Below, one piece after another: positions 8,667 to 17,520 of a DNA stretch of 64,000 bases. The DNA is taken from contig NZ_JAUTAN010000001.1 of assembly GCF_030818655.1 (NCBI RefSeq), positions 4,216,001 through 4,280,000 of the forward strand, written 5' to 3'. A model generated the notes under the pieces. It was not told the origin of the DNA, did not search any database, and saw only the letters and a program-made list of their open reading frames with translations. This DNA comes from Nocardioides zeae (GTDB lineage Bacteria; Actinomycetota; Actinomycetes; Propionibacteriales; Nocardioidaceae). The translations under genes and the position numbers were made by a program. How positions within the stretch are numbered: position 1 is the stretch's first letter; every line of letters begins with the position of its first letter.

Positions 8667-8842
8667 CAGAACACCTCCCGGAGACCGCGCAGGGCGAGCC
8701 CGGCGGGCACGTTGCGCAGGCCCTGCTCAATGATGCCCGGCGCCGCCCCGGCCCCCGACTCGACGCCCCGCCGCGGCGTACGTCCCGGCCTGGTGCGGCA
8801 CCGTGCGGCCGGGCCGGGGTCGGGTGGCAAGATATGGCCCAC

Positions 8843-8918
8843 GCCCCAGTAGCTCAGTGGATAGAGCAGCCGCCTCCTAAGCGAAAGGTCGCAAGTTCGA
8901 CTCTTGCCTGGGGCACCA
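8843..8918 (+). tRNA. tRNA-Arg (anticodon CCT)
   Basis: A full cloverleaf can be folded: acceptor arms 8843–8849 and 8908–8914 pair perfectly, with a D-arm GCTC/GAGC, a T-arm GCAAG/CTTGC around TTCGACT, discriminator A and an encoded CCA (8916–8918). The anticodon loop CTCCTAA gives CCT, reading AGG (Arg). The anticodon stem as written has only three Watson–Crick pairs near the loop; the outer two (G·A and C·A) do not pair. No integrase follows, although tRNA 3' ends are common integration sites. Confidence 0.9.
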
Positions 8919-9364
8919 CCAGCAACACCCCGTCGTGAGTCTCTGACCTGGGCAAGCGCTGTCGTCGAGTTCGTCCTCGATGTCGTGGCGGAGGTTGGGC
9001 GGCAGCGCAGCCAGGCGGCGTCCGGGCCGGGCGGGGAAGCAGCGACCCGAGGGTCGCGACAACGCCTGTCGGCCCCGCGCGCTGTGCGGACGGGGGCGGG
9101 GGGCTCCTCACCTGGATGACCTCGAGGCCATGACCGACGGGACGGGTCTGCCCGCCCTCCACGACCGACTGTGCAATAGCACAGTTCTCGATCGGATCTT
9201 CGTCGAGAAGGACAGGCCTGAGTGGAGGGCGTGTCCTTAGAGTGCTGTGCATCTCACCCCCGCGACGCGGTGACGGCAACGTCTCCGAGCAGGCCCCGCC
9301 GATCGGCGGGCGGTTGCTCGAGCGGCCTCGCACCGCGTTCCGCACCACCCCTCAGGAGACCTCC
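8919..9364 (+). promoter_or_regulatory. Upstream region of the transporter operon with a candidate operator
   Basis: About 445 bases without a supported gene. At 9169–9184 there is an inverted repeat with 6-bp arms (CTGTGC/GCACAG) and a 4-nt AATA centre, a likely regulator site. At 9238–9243 TAGAGT may be a -10 box, followed by another TGTGC half-site at 9246–9250. AGGAG at 9354–9358 is the ribosome site of the gene at 9365. No regulator can be assigned from sequence; the PucR protein at 17484–19241 is the local candidate. Confidence 0.45.
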
Positions 9365-10348
9365 ATGCGTCATCGCCCCCGCCGTTCGCCCAGGCTGCTC
9401 CTGCTGCCGGCTGCCGTCGGCGCCGCCGTGCTCACCGCGGCATGCGGGGGTGGCTCCTCGCAGTCGACTCCCGACGCGAACGGCATGACCACCATCCGGG
9501 TCGGCTACGCCCTCACGGACTCCGTACCGATCCTGCTCGGCGTCCAGGAGGGCATCTTCGAACGGCACGGCCTCGAGGTGGAGCTGCAGGAGTCGAACCC
9601 CAGCGACCTGGTGGGTGCCCTGATCTCGAAGCAGCTCGACTTCGGTCCCAACATCGGGCCGAGCTTCGTGCTGGCCGCCGGCAAGGACGTCCCCGTCGTC
9701 GCCGTCGAGGGGGTGACGACGTTCAACAAGGGCGCGGAGGGCAGCTCGGGATCGTTGTTGCTGGTGGAGAAGGGGAGCGCGGTGGAGAGCGCGGCTGACC
9801 TCGACGGCAAGACGATCGCCGTCAACTTCCTGGGCTCGGCGTCCGAGTTCGGCGTGCGCAGCCTGATCGACGCCGACGGTGGCGACGGTGCCGACGCGAC
9901 GATCGTCGAGGTCCCGGTCGCCTCCATGGGGGACACGCTGCTCCGCGGCGACGTCGACGCCGCGCAGGTGGCCGAGCCGTTCGCGTCCCAGCTCATGGCG
10001 ACGGGCGACTTCGAGGCCCCCTTGGGTGATCCGATCGAGCAGGTCTTCGGCGACTCGCCGCGACTCGTCTACACCACCCTCGACACCTACGCGGCCGAGA
10101 ACGCCGAGACCGTCGAGAAGTTCCAGGCAGCGGTCGAGGAGTCGGTCCAGCTCGCGGAGGAGCAGCCGGACCTCCTGCACGACATCTACGTCGAGTACTT
10201 CTCGACGACGCCCGAGCAAGCCGAGGCGCAGGCCCTCAACGAGTTCAGCACGGATCTCGACGCCGACAGCTTCGCCGGGATCGTCGACGTGCTGGTCGAG
10301 TACGGCGCCCTGGAGTCCCCGATCCCGTCAGGTGACCTGGTCCCGTGA
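9365..10348 (+). CDS. ABC transporter substrate-binding lipoprotein (SsuA/TauA/NMT1 type)
   Basis: 327 residues: Arg-rich n-region, hydrophobic helix and lipobox TAAC (~residues 22–25), then a Gly/Ser linker. The fold motifs TIRVGYALTDSVPILLGVQEG, KQLDFGPNIGPSFVLAAGKD and VASMGDTLLRGDVDAAQVAEP are those of binding proteins for nitrate, sulfonates, taurine and related organic anions. AGGAG lies 6 nt upstream of the ATG. It is the first gene of a six-gene run in which every start overlaps the previous stop. The enzymes downstream suggest that its ligand is an N-acylated D-amino acid or similar amide (inference). Confidence 0.88.
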   Translation: MRHRPRRSPRLLLLPAAVGAAVLTAACGGGSSQSTPDANGMTTIRVGYALTDSVPILLGVQEGIFERHGLEVELQESNPSDLVGALISKQLDFGPNIGPSFVLAAGKDVPVVAVEGVTTFNKGAEGSSGSLLLVEKGSAVESAADLDGKTIAVNFLGSASEFGVRSLIDADGGDGADATIVEVPVASMGDTLLRGDVDAAQVAEPFASQLMATGDFEAPLGDPIEQVFGDSPRLVYTTLDTYAAENAETVEKFQAAVEESVQLAEEQPDLLHDIYVEYFSTTPEQAEAQALNEFSTDLDADSFAGIVDVLVEYGALESPIPSGDLVP

Positions 10349-11184
10349 CCTCCGTCCTCTCCGAGCCGCGACCGCGGGTCGTGCCCGCGCGGACGTCCCG
10401 AGGGGGCCGCAGCAGCCGCCGGGCGACGAGGCTCACCGGTCAGCTGGTCGTGCTCGCGGGTGCGCTCGTGCTGTGGCAGGTCATCGGGGCTGCCGACCTC
10501 GTGGGCGACCAGGCCTTCGCCGGTCCGGCGGACACCGCCGGAGCGCTGCTCGACCTCGCACGCTCGGGCGGCTTCTGGACCGAGGTCGGCCAGACCCTGT
10601 CCGGGTGGTCGATCGGCCTGGGCGTGGCCGTGCTCGTGGCCGTACCGCTGGGCATCCTCCTCGGGACGAGCGACTCCGCCTACCGGAGCTCGCGCTTCCT
10701 CATCGACTTCATGCGGACGATCCCCGTCCTCGGCATCATCCCGCTCGCGACGCTGGTGTACGGCTCGTCGCGATCGGCGGAGCTCTTCCTGGTGATCCCG
10801 GCCTGCACCTGGCCGCTGCTGCTGCAGACCATCTACGGGGTGCGCGACGTGGACCCCGTGGCCCTCGAGACGGCCCGGTCCTTCCGGCTCGGTCGAGCGC
10901 GGACCCTGACGCGGGTCGTGCTCCCCAGCGCGACGCCGTTCGTGGCGACGGGTCTGCGGATCGCGGCGGTCATCGGCATGCTGGTCGCCATCAGCATCGA
11001 GCTGCTCGTCCGCGTGCCGGGGGTCGGCAACGGACTGGCGCGGGCCCAGGGCAGCGGCGCGACCGACGGCGTGTACGCGTACACGCTGACGGCGGCGTTG
11101 CTCGGACTGGCGGTCGTGCTGGTGTTCGGGCAGCTGGAGAAGCGCCTGATCCACTGGCACCAGTCGCAGAGGACGACGTCGTGA
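10345..11184 (+). CDS. ABC transporter permease (SsuC/TauC type)
   Basis: 279 residues with a long basic N-tail and about six transmembrane helices. The coupling (EAA) region reads ALETARSFRLGRARTLTRVVLP, the site that contacts the ATPase. The GTG start overlaps the stop of the binding-protein gene by 4 nt. Together with the second permease it would form a heterodimeric channel, unlike most SsuC/TauC systems, which use one permease gene. Confidence 0.88.
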   Translation: MTSVLSEPRPRVVPARTSRGGRSSRRATRLTGQLVVLAGALVLWQVIGAADLVGDQAFAGPADTAGALLDLARSGGFWTEVGQTLSGWSIGLGVAVLVAVPLGILLGTSDSAYRSSRFLIDFMRTIPVLGIIPLATLVYGSSRSAELFLVIPACTWPLLLQTIYGVRDVDPVALETARSFRLGRARTLTRVVLPSATPFVATGLRIAAVIGMLVAISIELLVRVPGVGNGLARAQGSGATDGVYAYTLTAALLGLAVVLVFGQLEKRLIHWHQSQRTTS

Positions 11185-11969
11185 GCGGGCGGCTGCGGGC
11201 GGTGGCCCTCGAGGCGTGGCTGCCGGTCGCCGTGGTGTCGGCGTGGTGGTTCCTCTCGGCGAACAGCACGTCGCTGTACTTCCCGCCGCTACGGGAGATC
11301 CTCGCCCGCTTCCGGGAGGTCTGGTTGTTCGACCAGGCCGGTGAGCACCTGGTGCCGAGCCTGACCAACCTCGCGGGGGGCCTCGCCGTCGGCCTGGTGG
11401 CCGCCGTGTCGATCGGCCTCCTGCTCGGTCTGCTCCCGCGGGTCTACGGAGCACTGCGTCCGCTGGTCGAGCTGGCCCGAGCCACCCCGGCGTTGGCCCT
11501 GCTGCCACTGCTGATCGCGATGCTCGGCATCGGATCGGCCTCGAAGATCGCGTTGATCGCCTTCGGCGCCTTCTGGCCGACCCTCGTCACCACGATCGAC
11601 GGCGTACGCGCGGTGGATCCCCAGGTGCGGGAGATGGCGCGCACGTATCGCATCGGCCGAGGGGACCTGGTCCGTCGGGTGGTCCTGCCCTCGGCGGCGC
11701 CGCAGATCATCGTCGGCGCCCGCACGAGCGTCTCCATCGCCGTCGTCGTCATGGTCGGTAGCGAGCTGTTCGGGGCGACGTCGGGGGTCGGGTTCTTCGT
11801 GCTCCAGGCGCAGCGGACCTACGCGATCACCGACATGTGGGCGGGCCTGGTGCTGCTCGGGCTGCTCGGTTACGCCATCAACCTGGCCACGGCCCTGGTC
11901 GAGAGAAGAGTCCTGGCGTGGCACCGCGGCCTCCACGGAGCACGTCCGACGGAAGGAAGAAGCGCATGA
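11181..11969 (+). CDS. ABC transporter permease, second subunit
   Basis: 262 residues, again with about six transmembrane helices and an EAA-type loop (VREMARTYRIGRGDLVRRVVLP). The GTG start overlaps the previous stop (GTGA). It is clearly homologous to the preceding permease but divergent, so the pair probably arose by duplication and now makes a heterodimer. Confidence 0.88.
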   Translation: MSGRLRAVALEAWLPVAVVSAWWFLSANSTSLYFPPLREILARFREVWLFDQAGEHLVPSLTNLAGGLAVGLVAAVSIGLLLGLLPRVYGALRPLVELARATPALALLPLLIAMLGIGSASKIALIAFGAFWPTLVTTIDGVRAVDPQVREMARTYRIGRGDLVRRVVLPSAAPQIIVGARTSVSIAVVVMVGSELFGATSGVGFFVLQAQRTYAITDMWAGLVLLGLLGYAINLATALVERRVLAWHRGLHGARPTEGRSA

Positions 11970-12757
11970 TCAGCAATCGGGTGGTCCTCGCGGTCGACGA
12001 CGTGGGCAAGTCCTACCCAGGGGCCGGGCGTCCCGTCCTGGACGGAGTGACGTTCGACGTCCGAGCCGGGGAGCTGCTGTGCATCGTGGGCCACTCGGGC
12101 ACGGGCAAGTCCACGCTGCTCAGGTGCATGGCCGGTCTGCTGCCGGTGTCGACCGGAGGGGTCTCCCTCCACGGCTCACCCGTCACCGGGCCGCCCGAGG
12201 ACCTCGCTGTGGTCTTCCAGGACTACAGCCGTTCGCTGCTGCCGTGGATGCGCATCATCGACAACGTCACGCTGCCGCTGCGGCGCACGACGCGGTCCGC
12301 GGCCGAGCGGCGCTCGGCCGCGGAGGCCGCGCTCGAGGCCGTCGGCCTCGGCGGGACGGGCCGCCTCTACCCCTGGGAGATGTCCGGTGGCATGCAACAG
12401 CGTGTCGCCATCGCCCGGGCCATCGCCTACCGGCCGACCGTGCTGCTCATGGACGAGCCGTTCGCCTCGGTCGACGCCCAGACCAGGGCCGACCTCGAGG
12501 ACCTCACGCTGCGGGTCCGCGACGACTTCGGCATGACCATCGTGCTCGTCACCCACGACATCGACGAGGCGGTCTACCTCGGGGACCGCGTGGTCCTCCT
12601 CGCGGGTCGCCCGGCCTCGGTCACGGAGGAGGTGGTCGTGCCGCTGCCACGTCCGCGCGACCAGGTGACCACCAAGGCACACCCGTCCTTCGTCGAGCTG
12701 CGCACCACGGTCCTCCAGCACATCCGCGAGAGCGCGCACCAGCAGGTGGCTCGATGA
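11966..12757 (+). CDS. ABC transporter ATP-binding protein (SsuB/TauB type)
   Basis: 263 residues with a complete nucleotide-binding domain: Walker A GHSGTGKST (~42), Q-loop AVVFQDYSRSLLPWM, signature MSGGMQQR, Walker B VLLMDEPFASVD and H-loop VTHDIDEAV. GGAAGGAAG lies upstream of the ATG, and the start overlaps the previous stop. It powers import through the two permeases. Confidence 0.92.
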   Translation: MISNRVVLAVDDVGKSYPGAGRPVLDGVTFDVRAGELLCIVGHSGTGKSTLLRCMAGLLPVSTGGVSLHGSPVTGPPEDLAVVFQDYSRSLLPWMRIIDNVTLPLRRTTRSAAERRSAAEAALEAVGLGGTGRLYPWEMSGGMQQRVAIARAIAYRPTVLLMDEPFASVDAQTRADLEDLTLRVRDDFGMTIVLVTHDIDEAVYLGDRVVLLAGRPASVTEEVVVPLPRPRDQVTTKAHPSFVELRTTVLQHIRESAHQQVAR

Positions 12758-14265
12758 GCGGCGCCGACGGGCTGGGCAACCAGCACACCGAGACCTACGA
12801 CCTGGTCGTCCTCGGCGGCCGGGTCATCGATCCCGAGACGCAGCTCGACGACGTCCGCAACATCGGCGTCCTCGGGGACAGGATCGCCGCCGTCACCACG
12901 GACGAGATCCGCGGCCGTGTCGTGGTCGATGCCCGGGGCCGCGTGGTGACACCGGGGTTCATCGACCTGCACAGCCACGGGCAGGCCATCGGTGAGTGCC
13001 GCCTCCAGGCGCTCGACGGCGTCACGACGGCGCTCGAGCTCGAGGCCGGCCTGGCGCCGGTCGAGCAGGCGTACCTGCGCGCAGCGGCCGAGGGGCGTCC
13101 GATCAACTACGGCTACTCGGCGTCCTGGGCCTCGATCCGCATGCACGTCCTGGGCGGTGAGCCCCTGACGGGCTGCCAGGAAGGCCTGCTCACCAGGTTG
13201 GGGTCCGACCCCTGGCGCGGTGTCGCGACCCCCGCGCAGACCGACACCCTGCTCGACCTCCTCGGGTCCGAGCTGGCGGCCGGCGCGCTGGGCATCGGCA
13301 TCCCGCTGGGCTACGCGCCCGCTGTCGACCCCGCCGAGTACGTCGCCGTCGCGCGACTCGCGGCGTCCGCGGGGGTGCCGACGTTCACCCACGCGCGTCC
13401 GCTGGTCGAGCAGGACCCGGGCGTCGTGGTCGACGGCGCCGAGGAGCTGACGAGAGTGGCTGGCGAGACCGGGGCCCACATGCACTACTGCCACATCAAC
13501 TCGACGTCCACACGACACCTCGACCGGGTCCAGGCCCTGGTGGAGGGGGTGCGCGCGGAGGGCGCGACCGTCTCGAGCGAGGTCTATCCCTACGGCGCCG
13601 GGATGAGTGCGATCGGCGCGGACTACTTCCACCCGGACCGCCTCCACGTCCTGGGGGCGACGGGGACGCCGCAGGACGTCATCTACGCCCGGACCGGCGA
13701 GACGGTCGCGTCGGTCGAGCGCCTGCTCGAGCTGCGTGCCTCCGACCCGGGGGGCCTGGCGTTCATCAAGGCGTTCGACGAGAACGCCTCCCCGGACCGC
13801 CTCGCGCGCATGCTCGCGTTGCCCGGTGCCGCTGTGGCGTCCGACGCGGTGCCCTTCGTGGTCCCGGCCGGTGCCCGTTACGACCCGATGCAGTGGCCGA
13901 TCCCGGACTTCGTCGCGACCCATCCCCGCAGTGCGGGCACGTTCGCGCGCAGCCTCCGGATCGCGGTGCGCGAGACGGCCTCGATGCCGTTGGTCGAGGC
14001 CATCGCGAAGTGCAGCCTCTACCCCGCCCGCATCGTCGAGTCGGCGGCGCCGCAGATGCGGCGCAAGGGTCGCCTCCAGGCCGGGTGTGACGCGGACATC
14101 CTCGTGATCGACCTGGACCGGGTCACCGACACCGCCACCTACCAGCGCTCCGTCAGCCCGTCGACGGGCATCGAGCACGTGATCGTGAACGGCGAGCAGC
14201 TCGTGGCCGACGGAGAGCTCCGCCTGGACGCGTTCCCGGGGCGTCCCGTCCGGGGGACCCGGTGA
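12754..14265 (+). CDS. D-aminoacylase-type amidohydrolase (N-acyl-D-amino-acid deacylase family)
   Basis: 503 residues of the amidohydrolase superfamily. It starts with the small beta-domain (DLVVLGGRVIDPETQLD) and the metal motif GFIDLHSHG (~residue 72), has ELEAG where D-aminoacylases carry a metal-region acidic residue, histidines in TFTHARP and CHINSTS, and ends with the ADILVIDLDRVTDTATY beta-domain return. Family members hydrolyse N-acyl-D-amino acids to a carboxylate and a free D-amino acid. It is coupled to the ATPase gene by ATGA and to the RidA gene by GTGA. Exact substrate unknown; dihydroorotase-like alternatives are less likely given the neighbours. Confidence 0.85.
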   Translation: MSGADGLGNQHTETYDLVVLGGRVIDPETQLDDVRNIGVLGDRIAAVTTDEIRGRVVVDARGRVVTPGFIDLHSHGQAIGECRLQALDGVTTALELEAGLAPVEQAYLRAAAEGRPINYGYSASWASIRMHVLGGEPLTGCQEGLLTRLGSDPWRGVATPAQTDTLLDLLGSELAAGALGIGIPLGYAPAVDPAEYVAVARLAASAGVPTFTHARPLVEQDPGVVVDGAEELTRVAGETGAHMHYCHINSTSTRHLDRVQALVEGVRAEGATVSSEVYPYGAGMSAIGADYFHPDRLHVLGATGTPQDVIYARTGETVASVERLLELRASDPGGLAFIKAFDENASPDRLARMLALPGAAVASDAVPFVVPAGARYDPMQWPIPDFVATHPRSAGTFARSLRIAVRETASMPLVEAIAKCSLYPARIVESAAPQMRRKGRLQAGCDADILVIDLDRVTDTATYQRSVSPSTGIEHVIVNGEQLVADGELRLDAFPGRPVRGTR

Positions 14266-14612
14266 CCGCCTCCACACCGGTCGGGCCCGCTCTGTCCCCG
14301 GCCCGGTGGATCGGTGGTCAGCTGCACACCTCCGGGCTCGCCGCCATCGGGCCCGGGGGCGTGACCCATGCCCACTTCCACGACCAGGTGGAGGCCGTGA
14401 TGGGCCAGCTCGCGCAGATCCTGGACGACCACGGCCTGCGGATGACCGATGTCGCCTCGGTGTCGGTGTACCTGGCGTCGATGGACGACTTCGCGGCCTT
14501 CGACGCGGCGTACCGCCGCTTCTTCTCCCCGCCCTTCCCGGTCCGCACCACGATCGCCTGCGGGCTCTATCCCGGTCTGCTGTTCGAGCTGAGCGCGATA
14601 GCGCAGGCCTGA
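14262..14612 (+). CDS. RidA (YjgF/YER057c/UK114) family enamine/imine deaminase
   Basis: 116 residues covering the whole RidA fold, from ARWIGGQLHTSGLAA to LLFELSAIAQA. The substrate-binding arginine is present (R95 in FPVRTTIACGL). RidA proteins hydrolyse reactive imines released by amino-acid dehydrogenases and PLP enzymes to 2-oxo acids and ammonium. The gene is coupled to the deacylase by GTGA and is followed by a D-amino-acid dehydrogenase gene, which fits this role directly. Confidence 0.92.
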   Translation: MTASTPVGPALSPARWIGGQLHTSGLAAIGPGGVTHAHFHDQVEAVMGQLAQILDDHGLRMTDVASVSVYLASMDDFAAFDAAYRRFFSPPFPVRTTIACGLYPGLLFELSAIAQA

Positions 14613-14659
14613 CCGACCCCACCCCCTCGCCGGGCGCCCGCCAGCACGGGCGCCGGCCC

Positions 14660-14680
14660 CGGCGCGCCTCGAGCGCGCCG
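14660..14680. terminator. Intra-cluster hairpin
   Basis: A perfect inverted repeat with 8-bp arms (14660–14667 / 14673–14680) and a 5-nt loop lies in the 105-nt gap after ridA. It could terminate the transporter transcript partially or protect its 3' end, separating it from the oxidase/ligase part. Confidence 0.45.
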
Positions 14681-14717
14681 TCCAACGACTCCGAGATCCC
14701 CGACGAAGTGAGGCGCC

Positions 14718-15881
14718 ATGACCGTTCAAGAGTGGGACGTGATCGTCATCGGCGGCGGTATCGCCGGCGTGTCGATCGCCTACGAGCTGGCGGCGGACAC
14801 GACCGTCTGCCTGCTCGAGACAGAGTCGACCCTGGCGTACCACTCCACGGGCCGGTCGGCTGCGGCGTTCATCGAGAGCTACGGCAACCTGCCCATCCGG
14901 GCGCTCACGGTGGCGAGCCGTGGGGTCTTCACCGATCCGCCCGACATCTTCGAGTCGGCCGTCAGTCGACCCCTGCCCCTGCTCTACGTGGCCGGCGAAG
15001 GACGGGCAGGGGCGATCAGGTCGCTGCAGGACCAGGTCCGGGAGCTGACGCCCGACATCGAGGTCCTCGACGCCGCCGAGGCCGAGCGCCGGCACCCCCT
15101 CCTGCGCCCCGGCCACGTGGAGCTCGCCCTGTGGGAGCCCGGTGCCCTCGACCTGGACGTGCACGCGCTCCACCAGGGGTACGCCAAGGGGCTGCGAGGC
15201 CGAGGTGGCCACGTGGCGACCTCGGCACGTGTGGTCGAGGCGGTCCGTGCCCGGGGCCGGTGGACGCTGACGGACGGGAGCGGTCGGCAGTTCCGCGCTC
15301 CGGTCGTGGTGAACGCGGCCGGCGCGTGGTGCGATGCGGTGGCGGCGGTGCTCGGGGTCGAGCCGATCGGCATCCAGCCCCTCCGACGCACCGTCTTCAT
15401 GGTCCCTGCGCCCGCGGTGGATCCCGACCGTCCGGTGCCGCTGACGATCGACGTCGACGACCGGTTCTACTTCAAGCCCGAGACCGACATGCTCCTGTGC
15501 TCGCCCGCCGACGAGACCCCGCAGGCACCCGGCGACGCGAAGCCGGACACCCTGGACATCGCCATGGCGTTGGACGCGATCAACGACGCGACGACCATCG
15601 ACGCACGTCATGTCCGGCACTCGTGGGCCGGGCTCCGCAGCTTCACGGCCGACCGGACCCCGGTGGTCGGCTACGACCCCGCGGCCGACGGGGTGTTCTG
15701 GTTCGCCGGACAGGGCGGGTACGGGATCCAGGCCGGTCCGGCGCTCGCCAGGACCGGCGCGGCACTGCTCCGGCGCGGGCCGGTCCCGGCGGACGTCGCC
15801 GAGCGCGGGCTCCGCGCGGAGATGCTCGCGCCGGGCCGTCCGTCACTGTCCGTCTCGGAGGGAACGGTGCACCAGCGGTGA
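14718..15881 (+). CDS. FAD-dependent D-amino-acid dehydrogenase (DauA-like)
   Basis: 387 residues of the DAO family. The dinucleotide-binding motif is VIVIGGGIAGVSIAYELA (~residue 8), followed by the characteristic YHSTGRSAAAFIESYGN, VVVNAAGAWCDAVA, HSWAGLRSFTADRTPVVGYD and FAGQGGYGIQAGPA. The pattern follows Pseudomonas D-arginine dehydrogenase closely along its length. As I remember that enzyme, its active-site His48 and Thr50 correspond to Ala and Ile here while Tyr53 is kept, so specificity probably differs. It should oxidise a D-amino acid to the imino acid and pass electrons to a non-O2 acceptor. Confidence 0.85.
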   Translation: MTVQEWDVIVIGGGIAGVSIAYELAADTTVCLLETESTLAYHSTGRSAAAFIESYGNLPIRALTVASRGVFTDPPDIFESAVSRPLPLLYVAGEGRAGAIRSLQDQVRELTPDIEVLDAAEAERRHPLLRPGHVELALWEPGALDLDVHALHQGYAKGLRGRGGHVATSARVVEAVRARGRWTLTDGSGRQFRAPVVVNAAGAWCDAVAAVLGVEPIGIQPLRRTVFMVPAPAVDPDRPVPLTIDVDDRFYFKPETDMLLCSPADETPQAPGDAKPDTLDIAMALDAINDATTIDARHVRHSWAGLRSFTADRTPVVGYDPAADGVFWFAGQGGYGIQAGPALARTGAALLRRGPVPADVAERGLRAEMLAPGRPSLSVSEGTVHQR

Positions 15882-15945
15882 CCGGGCGGCTTCGCTCCGA
15901 CCTCTGCTCCCCCTCTGTCCCGACGCCTGTCTGAGAGGTCGTCCC

Positions 15946-17520
15946 ATGTATCCAGGAACCCACGCGGCGACCCATCCGGACAAGCCCGCCGTGATCGAGG
16001 CCGACACCGGACGGCGGCTGACCTACGGGGCGCTCGACGGTCGGTCCGCCGGCCTGGCCCGCGTGCTCGCCGCGCACGGACTCCGACGCGGTGACCACAT
16101 CGCCTTCCTCAGCGACAACGCCGCCGAGGTCTTCGAGATCTACTGGGCAGCGCTGCGATCGGGTCTCTACGTGACCGGCGTGAACCACCACCTCACCCCC
16201 GCTGAGGTAGCGCACGTCGTGGACGACTGCGGCGCGGAGGTGCTCATCGTGTCGGCCGCCAAGGCGGACCTCGCCGTCGCGGTGCTCGACGCCACGCCCG
16301 GGGTGCGCGTCCGCCTCGCTTTCGGTGGGGCGGTGCCGGGCCACGACGTCTACGAGGACGCCCTGGCGGGGCAGTCCCAGGAGCCGCTCGAGCACCAGCC
16401 CCGAGGGGCGGACATGCTCTACTCGTCCGGCACGACCGGTCGCCCCAAGGGCATCAAGCCGGCGCTGCCCGATCGGGAGGTCCACGAACCCGGGGACCCG
16501 CTCACCACGGTCTTCGGTCCGATGTACGGGTTCGGGCCGGACACGGTGTACTACTCCCCGGCGCCGACCTACCACGCCGCGCCGCTGCGTTTCGGGGGAA
16601 TCGTCCATGCCCTGGGCGGCACGCTGGTCACGACGCGGAGGTTCGACGCCGCCACGGCCCTCGCCGACCTCGAGACCTACGCCGTGACGCACTCGCAGTG
16701 GGTGCCCACGATGTTCGTGCGGATGCTCAAGCTCCCGGACGAGGTGCGTCGGCGCCACGACCTCTCGAGCCTGCAGGTGGCGATCCACGCCGCGGCGCCC
16801 TGCCCGGTCGAGGTGAAGCACCGGATGATGGCCTGGTGGGGTCCGGTCCTGCACGAGTACTACACGTCGACCGAGGGCAACGGCATCACGCTCATCGACC
16901 CGGAGACGTGGGCTCGGAAGCCCGGGTCGGTGGGCCGAGCGGCGCTCGGCGTGATCCACGTGTGCGACGACGGGGGCCGGGAGCTGCCCCCCGGGCGGAT
17001 CGGCACCATCTACTTCGAGAGGGACACCGTCGCCTTCACCTACCACCGCGACCCCGAGGGGACCCGCAACGCGCAGCACCCCCTGCACGAGACCTGGTCG
17101 ACGACGGGCGACATGGGCTACGTCGACGACGACGGGTTCCTCTTCCTGACCGGGCGCAAGGCGTTCGTCATCATCTCGGGCGGCGTGAACATCTACCCCC
17201 AGGAGATCGAGGACTGCCTGGCCCTGCACCCCAAGGTGCACGACGTGGCGGTCATCGGTGTCCCGGACGAGGACATGGGCGAGCGGGTCAAGGCCGTGGT
17301 CCAGCTCGCCGACGGGCACCGGCCCGGCCCGGAGCTGGCCGAGGAGCTCCGTGAGTTCACGCGGGGCCGCATCGCGGGGTTCAAGGTGCCGCGGAGCGTC
17401 GACTTCAGCGACTCCCTCCCGCGCAGCGCCACGGGGAAGCTCATGAAGCACGTCCTGCACGCGCGGTACGCGGCCGAGGCGGCTCAGGGCCCGGTGTCGC
17501 CGGAGACCCCGCCCTCCTGA
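15946..17520 (+). CDS. AMP-forming acyl-CoA synthetase
   Basis: 524 residues of the ANL superfamily. The P-loop is YSSGTTGRPKGIK (~residue 162), followed by YYTSTEGNG, the STGDMGYVDDDGFLFLTGR hinge and the C-terminal catalytic lysine in PRSATGKLMKH. It activates a carboxylic acid to acyl-AMP and then acyl-CoA. GAGAGG lies before the ATG. Its place after a deacylase and a D-amino-acid dehydrogenase suggests that it captures the carboxylate released by deacylation (or the resulting 2-oxo acid product). Its 3' end overlaps the convergent pucR gene by 37 bp. Confidence 0.88.
   Translation: MYPGTHAATHPDKPAVIEADTGRRLTYGALDGRSAGLARVLAAHGLRRGDHIAFLSDNAAEVFEIYWAALRSGLYVTGVNHHLTPAEVAHVVDDCGAEVLIVSAAKADLAVAVLDATPGVRVRLAFGGAVPGHDVYEDALAGQSQEPLEHQPRGADMLYSSGTTGRPKGIKPALPDREVHEPGDPLTTVFGPMYGFGPDTVYYSPAPTYHAAPLRFGGIVHALGGTLVTTRRFDAATALADLETYAVTHSQWVPTMFVRMLKLPDEVRRRHDLSSLQVAIHAAAPCPVEVKHRMMAWWGPVLHEYYTSTEGNGITLIDPETWARKPGSVGRAALGVIHVCDDGGRELPPGRIGTIYFERDTVAFTYHRDPEGTRNAQHPLHETWSTTGDMGYVDDDGFLFLTGRKAFVIISGGVNIYPQEIEDCLALHPKVHDVAVIGVPDEDMGERVKAVVQLADGHRPGPELAEELREFTRGRIAGFKVPRSVDFSDSLPRSATGKLMKHVLHARYAAEAAQGPVSPETPPS

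Noticed and set aside
8843..9364. Possible phage or island attachment site at the tRNA gene
   Set aside because: No integrase gene and no repeat of the tRNA 3' end was found within the window.
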